NCBI GenBank assembly: GCA_033239125.1
Contig: BSWB01000007.1
Coordinates: forward strand, 107,390,082-107,454,081
Direction: 5' to 3'
DNA: 64,000 bases
Source: Fagopyrum homotropicum
Taxonomy: Eukaryota > Streptophyta > Magnoliopsida > Caryophyllales > Polygonaceae
Within the stretch, counting starts at the first letter, position 1; every line of letters begins with the position of its first letter. Shown here in pieces: positions 31,525 through 43,052 of the stretch. The position numbers and the translations under genes were made by a program. The notes below the pieces were generated by a model. The model made no database searches and was not told the DNA's origin. It saw only the letters and a list, made by a program, of their open reading frames with translations.

Positions 31525-33244
31525 TGTTAGCATGAAATATGACTATATTTTAGGCACTTGTTTTAGTTGTTCTTCCCTCTTTATAGTGTTCTTAGATATG
31601 AGTTTGAAGAAATTGTGATCTAGTTCACCCACTTAGTCAATATAGAGATCTACACTAGCTTCGTTTTGTTTTTAGGTGAATAAAGGCTTGGATTGGAGCA
31701 AAATGAAGAAGGAAAGGAGTGTTTGACCATGCTTGATGGCAAGGAGATGCATTGGAGAGGCTAAGGAAGGAGCATGGATGAAGGATGTCACAAAACAAAG
31801 GCAAAAACAAGGAGTTTAAAGAACCACGCCCTGAATTACGGTCGTGCAAGAGGATTTTTAAGTCCACGCTATGAATTACGGCCGTGGATCTGGCAACATC
31901 ATCATGGAAGTGAGTTTGGAACACAACAAAGAGTTACACGGTCTAAACCACGGCCGTGGAAATCATATTGTGCCGTAATCTAGTTCCAGGCCCTGAATTA
32001 CGGTCGTTGAAAGTTGTTCATGACCGTGATTTTGGTGATCCTGTGACGTGTCATATTTGCCACGTCAGCCACGTCATTGGGCTTTCTCGTAACCCTATTT
32101 CTCCCTATAAAAAGGCTTGAGAAAGGAGTTTTCGGGATCCTCGCTTATCGCTGCTTAGCGCTGCTTAGAGTTCCGTTTAGAGTTTTGAGACGGCCTTAGG
32201 GTTTCATTTCGACCATAAGGATTGGAGATTCGTGAAGGACATATTTTCGGAGATTGTGTACTTTTCGAGATATCTTAGGGTATTCATCGAAGGACGGATT
32301 GACATCCCGTTCTTTGTGACTTCTCTAGATCTTTGTGAGGGTTTCTATTCCTATTCTGAATTCATAAACATACTACTTTGTGTTTGGATTTTGAGTTTGA
32401 CTCTGAGTTTCATTTGAGTTTTCGAGGGTTTTCATCTTTCATTCTTTGTAGTTTGATTATTGATATCATAATGATGATTATTGGCTAAAACCCTTTAGCA
32501 TATCCAAGGTGAAGGGTTGATAGTTGTGGCTTAGATAATGGTAGATCGATCATAACTTTATTGGACCCTGAGAGTGTGAGAAACCTCGTCGACAGCCTAA
32601 ACCACGGCCAGTTCTTGAGTTCCACGGCCGTGGAATCTCAAGATCCAGCCGTGATTTTCTCTGTTTTACGACCTTTGCTTTTGCTTTAATCCAAAGTTAA
32701 AGATTAGCTTTAACCTAGCCTTGGTTTGCTTTTCCTAGGTAGTAGTGAGACTCAACATCCTCTACTTCGATTTCGAGTTTCACAACCTTAACCGTTTTAG
32801 TTTATCTTTGATTCTTTGGGTTTGGACATGGGTATTCGAGATTAATTCTTACCTTTAGATCCTTTCTATAATGCAACCTCAACAACCAATATAGAGAGAG
32901 TCTTTTGGTTAAACATATTAGGTTTTGGAACTTCACCATACATTAGCTTAATTTAGTTATACCTTTGCAATTCTCAACTCTGTCCTTACATCTATCGTAT
33001 ATCTTGAATCGATTGCCACAATTAGATACCTGGATCTTTAGGGTTACTGTGTTCCCCAATATTTGCAAAGCTTCTACACTTTTGATTTCTCGATTACTTG
33101 AAACTGATTTTGGTTCACCAAATCCCTGAGTTCGATACTCTGGAATACTTGCTTAACTACGCCGATCCGTACACTGCGGTTTTGCTTGCTTTTGTTTCAG
33201 TTTTATAATTAAAACTTATTTGCACGCACGCTTTGAGGCGAACA
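31525..33244 (+). repeat. F unit 1 LTR
   Basis: 1,720 bp, TGTTAGCATGAAATATGAC...TTTGAGGCGAACA. Family I-like, with the CCACGGCCGTGG type cluster at about 31815-32040, a TATA box CTATAAAAAGG near 32105 and a second motif group at 32590-32660. It interrupts the chromovirus pol end. Because the 3' LTR of F is not in the window, a target duplication cannot be shown. Confidence 0.92.
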
Positions 33245-33250
33245 AGTTTT

Positions 33251-33267
33251 TGGCGCCGTTGCCGGGA
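33251..33267 (+). other. F unit 1 primer-binding site
   Basis: TGGCGCCGTTGCCGGGA, complementary to the tRNA-Asp 3' end for 16 nt, six bases after the LTR edge. Confidence 0.93.
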
Positions 33268-33369
33268 ATTTAGTCTAAACTAATTCCGGTTTTTGGTTGT
33301 CGACCTTGGGAGCTTTGCTCTTGTTATTTGATATCTCTTTGTGAGTGATTTTGCAGATTCTTTAGGTAT

Positions 33370-33718
33370 ATGCGAAAGACTAGATCTACCAAAGATCTAG
33401 TTCCTTTTGATCCAAACTTGAGAAAACTTTGAGAAGAAAGTTGAAGGAGAAAAAGATGGCTGAAAATAATGAAAGAAACATCCAAGCGGAGTTGCATGAA
33501 GCTCAACTTCAACTTAAGTTGAGTGAGAAAGCTCGTTTGGACGAGTTAACGAGTCATCAATTCCAAATTGATGAACTCAAGGCTATGATGTTGGATATGA
33601 AGTTGGAGCTGAATGATGCTAAGAAGAAGAAGAAGATCAGAAACCAACTAAGTCCATTAGAGCTGAATCATCCGATGATGAAGATGATGATATGCCGGAA
33701 CTAGAGGACATTCATCCC
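33370..33718 (+). pseudogene. gag: F unit 1 gag N-terminal stub, split by element E
   Basis: ATG at 33370 (MRKTRSTKDLVPFDP). A one-base loss compared with A and B leads to a TGA after NLRKL. The next frame continues as the Lys/Glu-rich coiled coil (RNIQAELHEAQLQLKLSEKA). It is interrupted at 33718 by element E and resumes at 53868 for a few codons before joining chromovirus sequence. Only the N-terminal segment exists in any unit; there is no gag core or pol. Confidence 0.85.
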
Positions 33719-35495
33719 TGTTCGCTCCAAACGGTGTGTGCAAGATTTAAATTTATAACCCTAGATGTAAGCTTAAAACAAGGATGCGAACCCGCAGTGT
33801 ACGGGTCAATCGTAGTAAAAAGCAAGGAATTCCAAGGGTCGATCACAGGGACTTAGTGAAACAAAGTCGGAATAGGTAAGCTTATGTAATTACTAACCAC
33901 AAAAGCGATTAAAACAATCAAGGATGATAATAAGTCAATTAAGGAAATATGCAATTCCAGGGATTAAAGCATCTAGTTGTGGTTTCAACTCAAGATCTAA
34001 AGATAAGCGGACAAAGCTGAGATTTTGCATAGGGAAGGTGTTACTAAAGTGTGAATAGATCACCGGGTAAGTCTCACTACTCACTAATCCCAAACCGTAA
34101 TTCCTATTACCGGGTAAGTCTCAAGGAATCAAGGTAAAGAACTATAACCTCAAACCAACACACCAACTAAGGGAATAGAATCAACCTTTACCGGGTAAGT
34201 CTCAGGCTAACTCACAAAGATGGGATGAAAGCACACTCAAACCCCAATAAAGGATAAACCTTTATTACCGACACTTATGATCTTTGGCAAACAAACAAAG
34301 GAATCACCGGGTAAGTCTCATCCTAGGCTTGCATTGAACCAGGAAAGGTATAATAAGAATAGGATTTGACAAACTCTAACACTTAAGTCTGAGTTTCGGA
34401 TCAGATAAGTCACCTCGGTCAGAAGAATTTCACCCTGGCCGAGATGTTCATCGACTGAGCGAGATGCCTTAGGGTTGAGGATAAAGACTCGAACTTTCAG
34501 GGTCCTAGTGTGATTAAGATTATTCTATCATTGTTTTTCCCACAACCTTCAGCCAATCACCCTCGAATCACACAAAGAAATTATCCACTCATCATCATGA
34601 AAGCAGTAATCAAATATAAGGGAAGAAAGAGAATAATTGAACAAGAAAACCTTAAGAGAAAGGCTTCAATAACTGAATCAATTATCAAATCAACAAGCGT
34701 TCCTTGGATTAAAATCCAACAAGATAAACAACAACGAAGGGAATCTAAGAGAATCTTACAAAACCCTTCACAAACCTATAAAAGCTATAAATTTCCTTCT
34801 TCAACCTTCAAAAAGGTTCTTCCAATCTCCCAACCGGAGTATCGCTGTAGTGGATCTTTGATGTATGCAGGCTCTGTGGTATAGCACGATGTTCAGCTGT
34901 TAGCAGATGTTGGATTTGTGGAAAATCCAACCCTTTTTATAGGAAAATTACCCTCCAAAGATAAGATATCTTATAAAGATCTCTTCCCATAAAAATAGGT
35001 AAAATATATGGGCTAACTTATCTTCTTCCTTCCAGGAATCCAGCCCAAAAATATAAGATCCTCTTTCCAAAGATAAAAGATCTCAACCAAGAATAAAATA
35101 TCCTTGCCGCGTCCAAGGTGTTCGCCTCGGTTGAGTCGGCTCCTCTGGATCACCTCGGTCGAGGTGACTCTGTAGTCAACCGAGGTGAATCACAACTGAA
35201 TGTGAAATCTCTCAAATCTGGTCCAAAGTGAATCTTTAATCCAATTCCATGATTCCTGGATTATTCCTTAAGCTCCTGAATGTAGCTACAATGACTCCTT
35301 AGCTCCTTTTGCTCCATTTTAGTCCAAAATGTGCCATTTTACCTATGATTACAACGAAACTTGGTGTAGACCTCGATTTCCGCAAAGGTAGATGAAATGA
35401 CAATATAATCACATAATATACATCCAAACATGCAGATTATTGAAGATAAAACGTCTAAACATGCCCCAAAATATAGACAGTAATTCATGCTATCA
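33719..35495 (-). repeat. Element E 3' LTR
   Basis: Minus strand TGATAGCATGAATTACTG...GGAGCGAACA. It carries CCTCGGTCGAGG-type motifs at about 35105-35190 and 34410-34475, and four copies of TTACCGGGTAAGTCTCA (plus-strand reading) between 34066 and 34320. Confidence 0.96.
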
Positions 35496-35534
35496 AAATA
35501 CCCCATACTTAGCCCTTACTTGTCCCCAAGCAAG
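35496..35534 (-). promoter_or_regulatory. Terminal hairpin and polypurine tract of E
   Basis: Minus strand: arms CTTGCTT and AAGTAAG (one G-T wobble) around GGGGAC, then GGCT and AAGTATGGGGTATTT directly at the LTR. It corresponds to 20780-20818 of B although the LTR families differ. Confidence 0.8.
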
Positions 35535-36830
35535 TTCCGCATATAAAATACAAGATAGAATGGATTATTAGTCCTAAAAATCAATGAAAAAGTCCTTCAA
35601 AACATTTTGTTGGTGTGCTACAATCATAGATCACTCTAAGAGAATACTTTATGGAGTTTAAAATCAAAATATGCTCAAAACATTTTATAAATTTAAGAAA
35701 GTTGTTCATCTTTGCATAAAATTATAGAATGCATAATAAATCATAATCATCGAAATTAATCATGTATAATCCAGTTTAAACCACTAAGTCAATCAACAAG
35801 CTCGAGGTCTCAAGGGCTTCCCAAAAGAAAGGTCAAGAAACGTGTTGGGTAGGGATGTATATAAGGTAATGTGGTGCTAGAATCCGGGAAAAGGATATCA
35901 CTTCACTTTCACTTGACTTTCAACATCATCCACCAATAAGCTTTGGTTATTTCACACTTTTCCTTTTTTACTTTACTTTTTGGGATGCATGGACAGAGGT
36001 GCACAATAACTGAAGCCTAGGAGATTAGTAATCATCAATTTCTCGAGATGCCTCAAACCCGTGATGCACATACCGTGACCCGTTAGGAATATTGCTCAAT
36101 CCGACTTTGGCAAGATACAAACACCCGGCTATGTGAATGGTGCCGAGTTACTCATCATCATGATTGACTTCCCCAAAACTATTTATTACTTTCTCACACT
36201 TTCACTTCTAGCCAACTTCTTAACTTTTACTTCACTTGCTTTCACCACTTTGCTCGCTTCCAAATTCCCGGATAGGTAAAGGGAGGCTAATATGTATATG
36301 AGGGGCTAAGCATGATCAAGAAGAAGAGAAGAGAATGAATTGCCTTGGTCTTTCCAGGAAGAAAGTGAGGGAACTCATAATGTGGTGTCAACCTTCAAAT
36401 TCAACATAATTTGGATAGAAACAAAGTATTAAACATGCCCAAAAATTTCAAACAAAGCATTTAGCAACTTAAACATATTATAAAACCTTTCAAACATATA
36501 AAGATTTCAAAACCAGTCAGGAAACAAAGTCTTCACTGAGATCATATCCAGATAAGAAGCACAAAAATCGTCTTTGAAAACTTTCAATTAAACCACCTCG
36601 GTCGAGGTGTTCTAAGTCAACCGAGGTGAAGTACCTCGTTTGGCCAGAACCATCCCAGTCGAGGTCAAAATTCTTTTGTTTTTCTAAACCAGTTTTTGAC
36701 GTTTTTCTTAATCAAATAACCTGTATGCATGCATGTAGTGTCAGATAAGCACATAAAGCAAAATAAAGCATAAATATCTGATAAAGTCGAGTCATACAAC
36801 AACATTATGTCATAAAATACATCCACATGA
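35535..36830 (-). other. E 3' untranslated region
   Basis: No coding region. 35990-36180 carries the minus-strand copy of the conserved 3' UTR block seen in B and C (ACTCGGCACCATTCACATAG and following bases). A CCTCGGTCGAGG group lies at 36595-36665. Confidence 0.7.
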
Positions 36831-36863
36831 AATACCCCATACTTAGGACACATTGTCTCAATG
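36831..36863 (-). promoter_or_regulatory. Hairpin plus internal purine tract of E
   Basis: Minus strand: arms CATTG and CAATG around AGA, six bases, then AAGTATGGGGTATTT. It follows the ORF3 stop by about 85 bases, as in B and C. Confidence 0.75.
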
Positions 36864-36947
36864 GGTCAAATAAGTCTAAAGAAATAAAGTACTCACCGGA
36901 CATAGTCGAGCTGCATAATAAATAAATAAAGAAAATCCTACAAGCTC

Positions 36948-38251
36948 TCAATAATCTCGATCCGGTGGTGGTGGTGGTGGTGGCACATACGGGTACTGGG
37001 ACGGATCAAATGGATAGCCCATGACATGCTGAAACTGAATCTCAGCCATCATGTGTTGATAGTGTAATCTCTCCTACATCTCACGGATATCCAGGGACAT
37101 GGCAGCATATGAATCGATCATCTGATCCGTCAGATCATCAATTCGACGGTGAGCATCCGGATCTCTCTGTCGGCGTACCCTACGCCTAGCAGGACGTATG
37201 GGTGATGCAGCCGGCTCGGTCTCAGTCTCGTCATCGTCTAAATCCATGACCGGTGCACTAGTCCCAGCAATATCAGTGCCTGTATCCATAGGAACACCGC
37301 CATCCTCACCAATATCATCCTCCTCAACCTCATCCTCCTCAGCTGGTGTAGCGGCTGCCTCTCTAGCATCATCTATAAATGGGATCCACGCAGCATGCCA
37401 GTAGTGTGGATCAAATACGGAGAATTGAGCCGACCATCTGATCCCCTGCGGTGCAGTCGGCTCCCATGGCATCGCCACATATGGCGTAGTAAGTCCTCGG
37501 GGAACTAGTATCCTCCGAGTGATCATCTCCTGAAGTCCAAGCGGCTTGGCAGCCGCCACCATGGTACAAGCGCTGAGGTCCATATCCTGGTAACTCGCTA
37601 TGTGAGTCACAATGCCTCCGCAGCAGATATCGCCCTTCGCCTTCGCCTTGATCCTATGCAGATCCTCCGCCAGCATAAGTCCAAAATCTGGAATCCCTCC
37701 AGTCACCATGCAGTATAGGTTAAACAACTCACCCTATATGATCTTCTAGGGCGTCTCGGTACGCGTTAGAAGAGTCTCACTAAAAATCCTGTGAGCCAAT
37801 CCAAAAGCAAGATGGAATATGATCTTCTCCCTGGAATCTCCAGGTCTCCATATGTTTGCATGCTCAACTACGTGAGCAATCTGTCCCCAGAACTCCCTAG
37901 CTACAACTCGGGAGGGAAAATCAGCAGCAGTCGGTACTTCACGGCGCGCATAGTGGGAAGGTAGGTGAAGGAACTGACAAACTCCAAAGTCGGCTCTAAG
38001 TAAGCAGGAGCGCGGATCTCAGTGAACTGATCTAGCCCCACCATAGAGATCATACGTCTCAGATCTCCATCCACATGGAGGCAGTCAAAGGCAGAAATGT
38101 CCAGGAAGCGAAGTGCAATCACTAGACGGGCTGCTATGCGGTCATAGTCAACCTGGTGTCTCTCGTGGATCACTGGTCTCGTGCGGCGGGAAGAAGAAGA
38201 AGGGGAAGGAGAAGATCTGTCCCTCAGGACCAGCTGTCTATCTGAACTCAT
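36948..38251 (-). pseudogene. Element E ORF3 (Athila ORF-like), decayed
   Basis: Start ATG at 38249-38251. The first frame (116 codons, Ser/Arg head then VALRFLDISAF-like globular sequence) ends at 37901 after a deletion with frameshift. The continuation reads FWGQIA...HRIFSE with two TAG codons, then NLYCMVTGG...GGIVTHIA...PLGLQEMITR...PYVAMPWE to a TAG at 37074-37076 and an in-frame end at 36948. It aligns with ORF3 of C (LLYCMLYGR, GGIVTHIA, PLGLHAFMVRG, PYAGIPWE). The tail is acidic, then Arg-rich, then helical, ending in a Pro run. It lacks the Trp-rich segment of B and C. No membrane helix. Confidence 0.8.
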
Positions 38252-38264
38252 GTTTTTTGTAATC

Positions 38265-39084
38265 TGTCAGATCACCTCGGTCGGCCTGACAACTCTGTAG
38301 AACACCTCGGCCGAGGCACAGGCCAACTGGACCGAGGCGAAAAACAGTGCAAACGATTCCCTCAAAAATCCAGTTCTTTTCCCCCAAAATCACTACCACA
38401 GGTTCCTATGGGGTATTTAATCTGTTTCTCAGCAAATGCAGGGGCAACCAGAGCCCAAATCGAGGGAAAACAGTGGAGAAAGACGAGGTTAGGGTTTTTT
38501 CGATATTTACCCCGATTCGGTCGATTGGCTCATTTTTCTTGCAGATTAGCACTTGCAGTGTGATCCTCTACCCTTTCTTAGTAGTTTGGAAGCAAGAATC
38601 GTCGAAAACGAGCGAAGAATGGCGAAGCGAGGCGAAAGACGTGCCGCGGTCGAGGAGAAGGTAAAGAGAGAAGAGAGAAATCTCAGCCCCCTTTTATACC
38701 CTTTTCTGGAACTGATGTCACCTCGTTCGAGGTGGTCTCGACTGGACCGAGGTGGTACGGACCGAGGTGTATCTTCAGAAACCCTAGTCGCCTCAGTTGC
38801 TCAAGAAATATCTCGGTTGAGGTGCTGTGACAGCAACCGAGATGTGTCTCAGTCAAACTCCGTCTTCTCAAATTCTCGAACTTCTGTCCTTCCAGTTGTG
38901 CACATGGGTTGTATTCCTTCCTTAGATGTCACCTGTTGTCTGTCTAGGACGCCAAAACAAAACAAAGCAAAGCAAAAGCAAACTATCTAAGCTAGACTAG
39001 AAAAAGGGAAAAGAAAGCAATACCTTGGGTTGCTTCCCAAGAAGCGCTTGATTTAAGGTCGCTACCTGGACCGTACGGCGTCTC
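38265..39084 (-). other. E spacer between pol and ORF3
   Basis: Contains the CCTCGGTCGAGG motif immediately upstream of the ORF3 start (38272-38340) and again after pol (38719-38850). A hairpin with arms CTTGGG and CCCAAG lies at 39024-39041 just after the pol end. No coding sequence. Confidence 0.75.
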
Positions 39085-39633
39085 TTAAACGAGGTATAGT
39101 GGTGCAACCTCCTCAACCGGAACTTCTGGTTTGTATTTCTTAGGTCTATGACCATTGACCTTGAAGCTTCCACTCGTTTCGCCCCAAATCTCAACTGCAC
39201 CATGAGGAAAAACATGTTTCAGAACATAAGGTCCGGTCTATCTAGATTTCAACTTACCTGGAAAGAGGCGGAGGCGGGAGTTTAAGAGTAGAACTAAGTC
39301 TCCTTCTTTAAGCTCCTTAGGGATGATGCGCTTGTCATTCCATTTCTTTGTCCTTTCTTTATAGATTTTGGCATTCTCATAAGCGTTCAAACGCAACTCT
39401 TCCAGCTCGTTGATATCCAATAGCCGCTTCTCGCCGGCTTCCTTGTTGTCGAAGTTCAACCATTTGATCGCCCAATATGCATTGTGTTCTAATTCAACGG
39501 GCAAGTGACAAGACTTCCCATGTACCAAATTATAAGGGGTGGTACCAATGGGAGTCTTAAAAGCGGTTCTGTAGGCCCAAAGAGCGTCGTCCAATTTCAT
39601 GGACCAATCCTTCCTCGTCCTAGAGACGATCTT
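39085..39633 (-). pseudogene. pol: Element E integrase C-terminal part
   Basis: Second half of the integrase frame cut by element C. It reads from the TSD through KIVSRTRKDWSMKLDDALW and GTTPYNLVHGKSCHLPVELE to a TAG at 39238-39240 that replaces the conserved Trp after KSR. The same frame continues through FPHGAVEIWGE to the normal stop TAA at 39085-39087. Confidence 0.88.
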
Positions 39634-39945
39634 TGTTAGCATGAAATATTGTGATATTTTAGGCACGTTTTCTAAACGTATTTGATTCATATTGATAGTC
39701 TTTGATTGAACTTTGTGCATATGAGAGCTAGTATTACATATATTGTCGATATGGATGTCTACACTAGTTCTATGTTGATTATAGATAATTTGGAGCTATT
39801 TCCGAACGGAATCGAGCAAAGGAGAGTTGAGTTGATATGTCCATAGATCGAGGACACCTTTTGGAAGCAATTTGGAGTCTTAGATTGAGGAATGCACGAA
39901 TGAAGGCAAGAACCACGTTCTCACCCTAAATTACGACCGTGGATT
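39634..39945 (+). repeat. Element C 5' LTR remnant
   Basis: Collinear with 46788-47099 of the 3' LTR without gaps. The identity stops at ACGACCGTGGATT (39933-39945), a copy of the family motif; sequence beyond is from the pro-RT linker. Confidence 0.93.
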
Positions 39946-42900
39946 CCACGACCAAAATCAACCTCCATTCCAGAGGATATTACGGCCGTGGAACTCCAGA
40001 GGAGACCGTAATTTTGGCCGTGGAAGATGGTGATCGGCATACTTCTTCAACTTCTTCTAATTCTTCTCCAAACCATCCAACCTCCTTAGAAACTTCTAAG
40101 GAAACATCGGAAGCTCCTCAAGGATCATTGGAAGCTCCGAAAGCAATGGAACTCAAACCACTTCCTACTCATCTAAGGTACGCTTTTCTTGGATCTAATT
40201 CCACCTTCCCGGTTATCGTTAGTTCCGAATTAAGCATAGATGAACATGAACAGCTCATGATTGTCCTTAGGAAACATAGAAAAGCCATAGGCTATACTAT
40301 TGAGGACTTAGTAGGAATTAAACCCTCCCTATGCATGCATAAGATACTAATGGAGGAGGACTTTAGAACTTCAAGACAACCTCAAAGGCGGTTGAATCCG
40401 ACCATGAAGGAGGTTGTCAAGAAGGAAATTCTTAAACTTCTTGATGCAGGTATCATCTATCCTATCTCCGATAGCAAGTGGGTGAGCCCAGTTCAAGTAG
40501 TTCCGAAGAAGGGAGGAATGACAGTCATCACCAATAAGAACAACGAACTCATTCCTACCCGAACTGTAACTGGATGGCGAATGTGCATAGACTACCGCAA
40601 GCTCAACAATGCAACGCGGAAGGATCACTTTCCATTGCCATTCATCGATCAAATGCTTGAAAGGTTAGCACAACATTCATACTTTTGCTACCTTGACGGC
40701 TATAGTGGTTTCTTTCAGATCCCGATACATCCGGATGATCAAGAGAAGACCACATTCACGTGCCCTTGGGGTACGTTCGCTTATAGGAGAATGCCGTTCG
40801 GGCTTTGCAACGCCCCAGCCACCTTTCAACGGTGCATGATGGCCATCTTCTCCGAATATGTAGAGGAAATCATGGAAGTCTTCATGGACGACTTCTCCGT
40901 TTACGGTTCCTCTTTTAACGATTGTCTTTCTAACCTTTCTCTTGTTTTGCAAAGATGTGAAGACACTAACCTAGTTCTTAATTGGGAGAAGTGTCAATTC
41001 ATGGTTAAGGAAGGAATCGTGTTAGGTCACTTAGTCTCTAGTAGAGGGATAGAGGTAGACAAAGCTAAAATAGAGACCATAGAGAAACTTCCTCCCCCAA
41101 TTTCGGTGAAGGGAATAAGAAGTTTCCTAGGACATGCTGGATTTTATAGACGTTTCATTCAGGACTTTTCTAAGATATCAAAACCTCTCACTAATCTATT
41201 GATGAAGGATGCGGTTTTTGAGTTTTCACAGGAATGTCTAGATGCGTTCAACACCATTCGGCAAGCTCTAATTTCAGCACCCATTATCCAACCCCCGGAT
41301 TGGACTCTCCCTTTCGAGATTATGTGTGATGCTAGTGACGTAGCCATTGGAGCTGTTCTTGGGCAACGAAAGGAAGGACGGACCCACGCCATATACTATG
41401 CTAGCAAGACGCTAGACGAAGCCCAGCTCAACTACGCCACTACGGAAAAAGAGTTTCTAGCCATTGTCTACGCTATTGACAAGTTTCGCTCTTATCTTGT
41501 AGGTGCAAAGGTGATTATCTACACGGATCATGCTGCGATCCGGTACCTCCTTGCAAAGAAAGACGCGAAGCCAAGGCTAATTAGATGGATTCTTCTCCTA
41601 CAAGAATTAGATCTTGAGATCCGCGACAAGAAAGGCTCGGAAAATTCTGTTGCGGATCATTTGAGTCGTCTAACACATCTAGAGGACGACCATTTACCCA
41701 TTGATGACTCCTTCCCGGACGAACACCTACATATCATAGAGGAGTGCATCAAGGTAATCTCCAAAGGTAACGAACCATGGTTTGCTGACTTCGTTAACTA
41801 TTTGGTTTGCCAGGAGATACCACCCGGACTGTCATACGCACAAAGGAAGAAGTTCTTCAAGGACGTCCGAGAATACCATTGGAACGAGCCTCTCCTCTTC
41901 AAGAGAGGTCCGGATGGCATCATCCGGCGATGTGTGCCGGAAGATGAGATGCAAAGTGTCATCCGTCATTGTCATTCACTACCTTGTGGAGGACACGCTA
42001 GTTCGAACAAAACTAGCGCAAAGGTATTGCAATCTGGATTCTATTGGCCTACTTTATTTAAAGATGTGCAATCCTTTGTTTCTTGTTGCGATGCTTGTCA
42101 AAGAACAGGCAATATCTCTAGGAGGAACGAGATGCCCCTCAACAACATCCAAGAGGTGGAGATTTTCGACGTTTGGGGAGTCGATTTCATGGGACCATTC
42201 CCTTCTTCTTGTGGAAACCAATACATACTATTGGCGGTAGATTACGTCTCTAGATGGGTCGAAGCAATTGCCTCTCCCACAAATGATGCCATGGTGGTGG
42301 TCAAGTTCTTCAACAAGACCATCTTTCCGCGATTCGGGACGCCAAGGACGATCATTAGTGATGGAGGTTCTCACTTCATAGCCCGTCGCTTTGAAGCTCT
42401 TCTAACCAAGTATGGGGTTACTCACAAGATCGCCACCCCTTACCATCCACAAATGAGTGGACAATTTGAGATCTCAAATAGGGAGATCAAGGGAATTCTA
42501 GAGAAGACGGTTTCAAGGACTAGGAAGGATTGGTCCTTGAAACTAGATGATGCATTATGGGCATACCGGACTGCATACAAGACTCCCATAGGAACCACAC
42601 CATACAACCTTGTGTATGGGAAGTCTTGTCATTTGCCGGTAGAGCTAGAGCACAAAGCGTTTTGGGCTATCAAATGGCTGAATTTCAGCATGAAGGAAGC
42701 GGGAGAGAAGCGTCTCCTAGACATCAACGAGCTGGATGAACTCCGTTTGAACGCCTATGAAAACGCTAAGATCTACAAGGAAAGAGCAAAGCGTTGGCAT
42801 GATAAGCATATCATTCCAAAGGACCTCCAAGAAGGAGATCAAGTCCTCCTCTTCAATTCGAGACTTCGCCTCTTTCCAGGTAAGTTAAAATCTCGTTGGA

Positions 42901-43052
42901 CTGGACCTTTTCTAATTAAGCGTATTTTCCCCCATGGTGCAGTTGAAGTATGGGGTGAAGCTAGTGGAAGTTTTAAGGTGAACGGCCAACGACTCAAGAA
43001 GTACTCGCCGGAACTCCAAGCTGAGGAGTTTGCACCTACCGCACTCGAATAA
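39939..43052 (+). CDS. pol: Element C RT, RNase H and integrase (open frame, no own start)
   Basis: Open for 1,037 codons, entered from the deletion junction without an ATG; the first Met in frame is at 40145. Residues counted from 39939: HSRG/YGRG linker remnant; RT with FMDD at 315-318; RNase H Asp 464 (CDASDVAIG); integrase with the zinc-finger residues HCHS...GGH and CCDAC, and the triad D749, D808, E844 (D-58-D-35-E). Compared with B, two changes lie next to the last Glu (QMSGQFEIS instead of QTSGQVEIS). No nonsense codon or frameshift is seen. With gag, protease and PBS gone, the copy cannot move on its own. Confidence 0.94.
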   Translation: MDSTTKINLHSRGYYGRGTPEETVILAVEDGDRHTSSTSSNSSPNHPTSLETSKETSEAPQGSLEAPKAMELKPLPTHLRYAFLGSNSTFPVIVSSELSIDEHEQLMIVLRKHRKAIGYTIEDLVGIKPSLCMHKILMEEDFRTSRQPQRRLNPTMKEVVKKEILKLLDAGIIYPISDSKWVSPVQVVPKKGGMTVITNKNNELIPTRTVTGWRMCIDYRKLNNATRKDHFPLPFIDQMLERLAQHSYFCYLDGYSGFFQIPIHPDDQEKTTFTCPWGTFAYRRMPFGLCNAPATFQRCMMAIFSEYVEEIMEVFMDDFSVYGSSFNDCLSNLSLVLQRCEDTNLVLNWEKCQFMVKEGIVLGHLVSSRGIEVDKAKIETIEKLPPPISVKGIRSFLGHAGFYRRFIQDFSKISKPLTNLLMKDAVFEFSQECLDAFNTIRQALISAPIIQPPDWTLPFEIMCDASDVAIGAVLGQRKEGRTHAIYYASKTLDEAQLNYATTEKEFLAIVYAIDKFRSYLVGAKVIIYTDHAAIRYLLAKKDAKPRLIRWILLLQELDLEIRDKKGSENSVADHLSRLTHLEDDHLPIDDSFPDEHLHIIEECIKVISKGNEPWFADFVNYLVCQEIPPGLSYAQRKKFFKDVREYHWNEPLLFKRGPDGIIRRCVPEDEMQSVIRHCHSLPCGGHASSNKTSAKVLQSGFYWPTLFKDVQSFVSCCDACQRTGNISRRNEMPLNNIQEVEIFDVWGVDFMGPFPSSCGNQYILLAVDYVSRWVEAIASPTNDAMVVVKFFNKTIFPRFGTPRTIISDGGSHFIARRFEALLTKYGVTHKIATPYHPQMSGQFEISNREIKGILEKTVSRTRKDWSLKLDDALWAYRTAYKTPIGTTPYNLVYGKSCHLPVELEHKAFWAIKWLNFSMKEAGEKRLLDINELDELRLNAYENAKIYKERAKRWHDKHIIPKDLQEGDQVLLFNSRLRLFPGKLKSRWTGPFLIKRIFPHGAVEVWGEASGSFKVNGQRLKKYSPELQAEEFAPTALE

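Noticed and set aside
39238..39720. Independent 160-codon gene on the minus strand
   Set aside because: Its first residues are antisense LTR of C; the rest is the C-terminal half of the E integrase.
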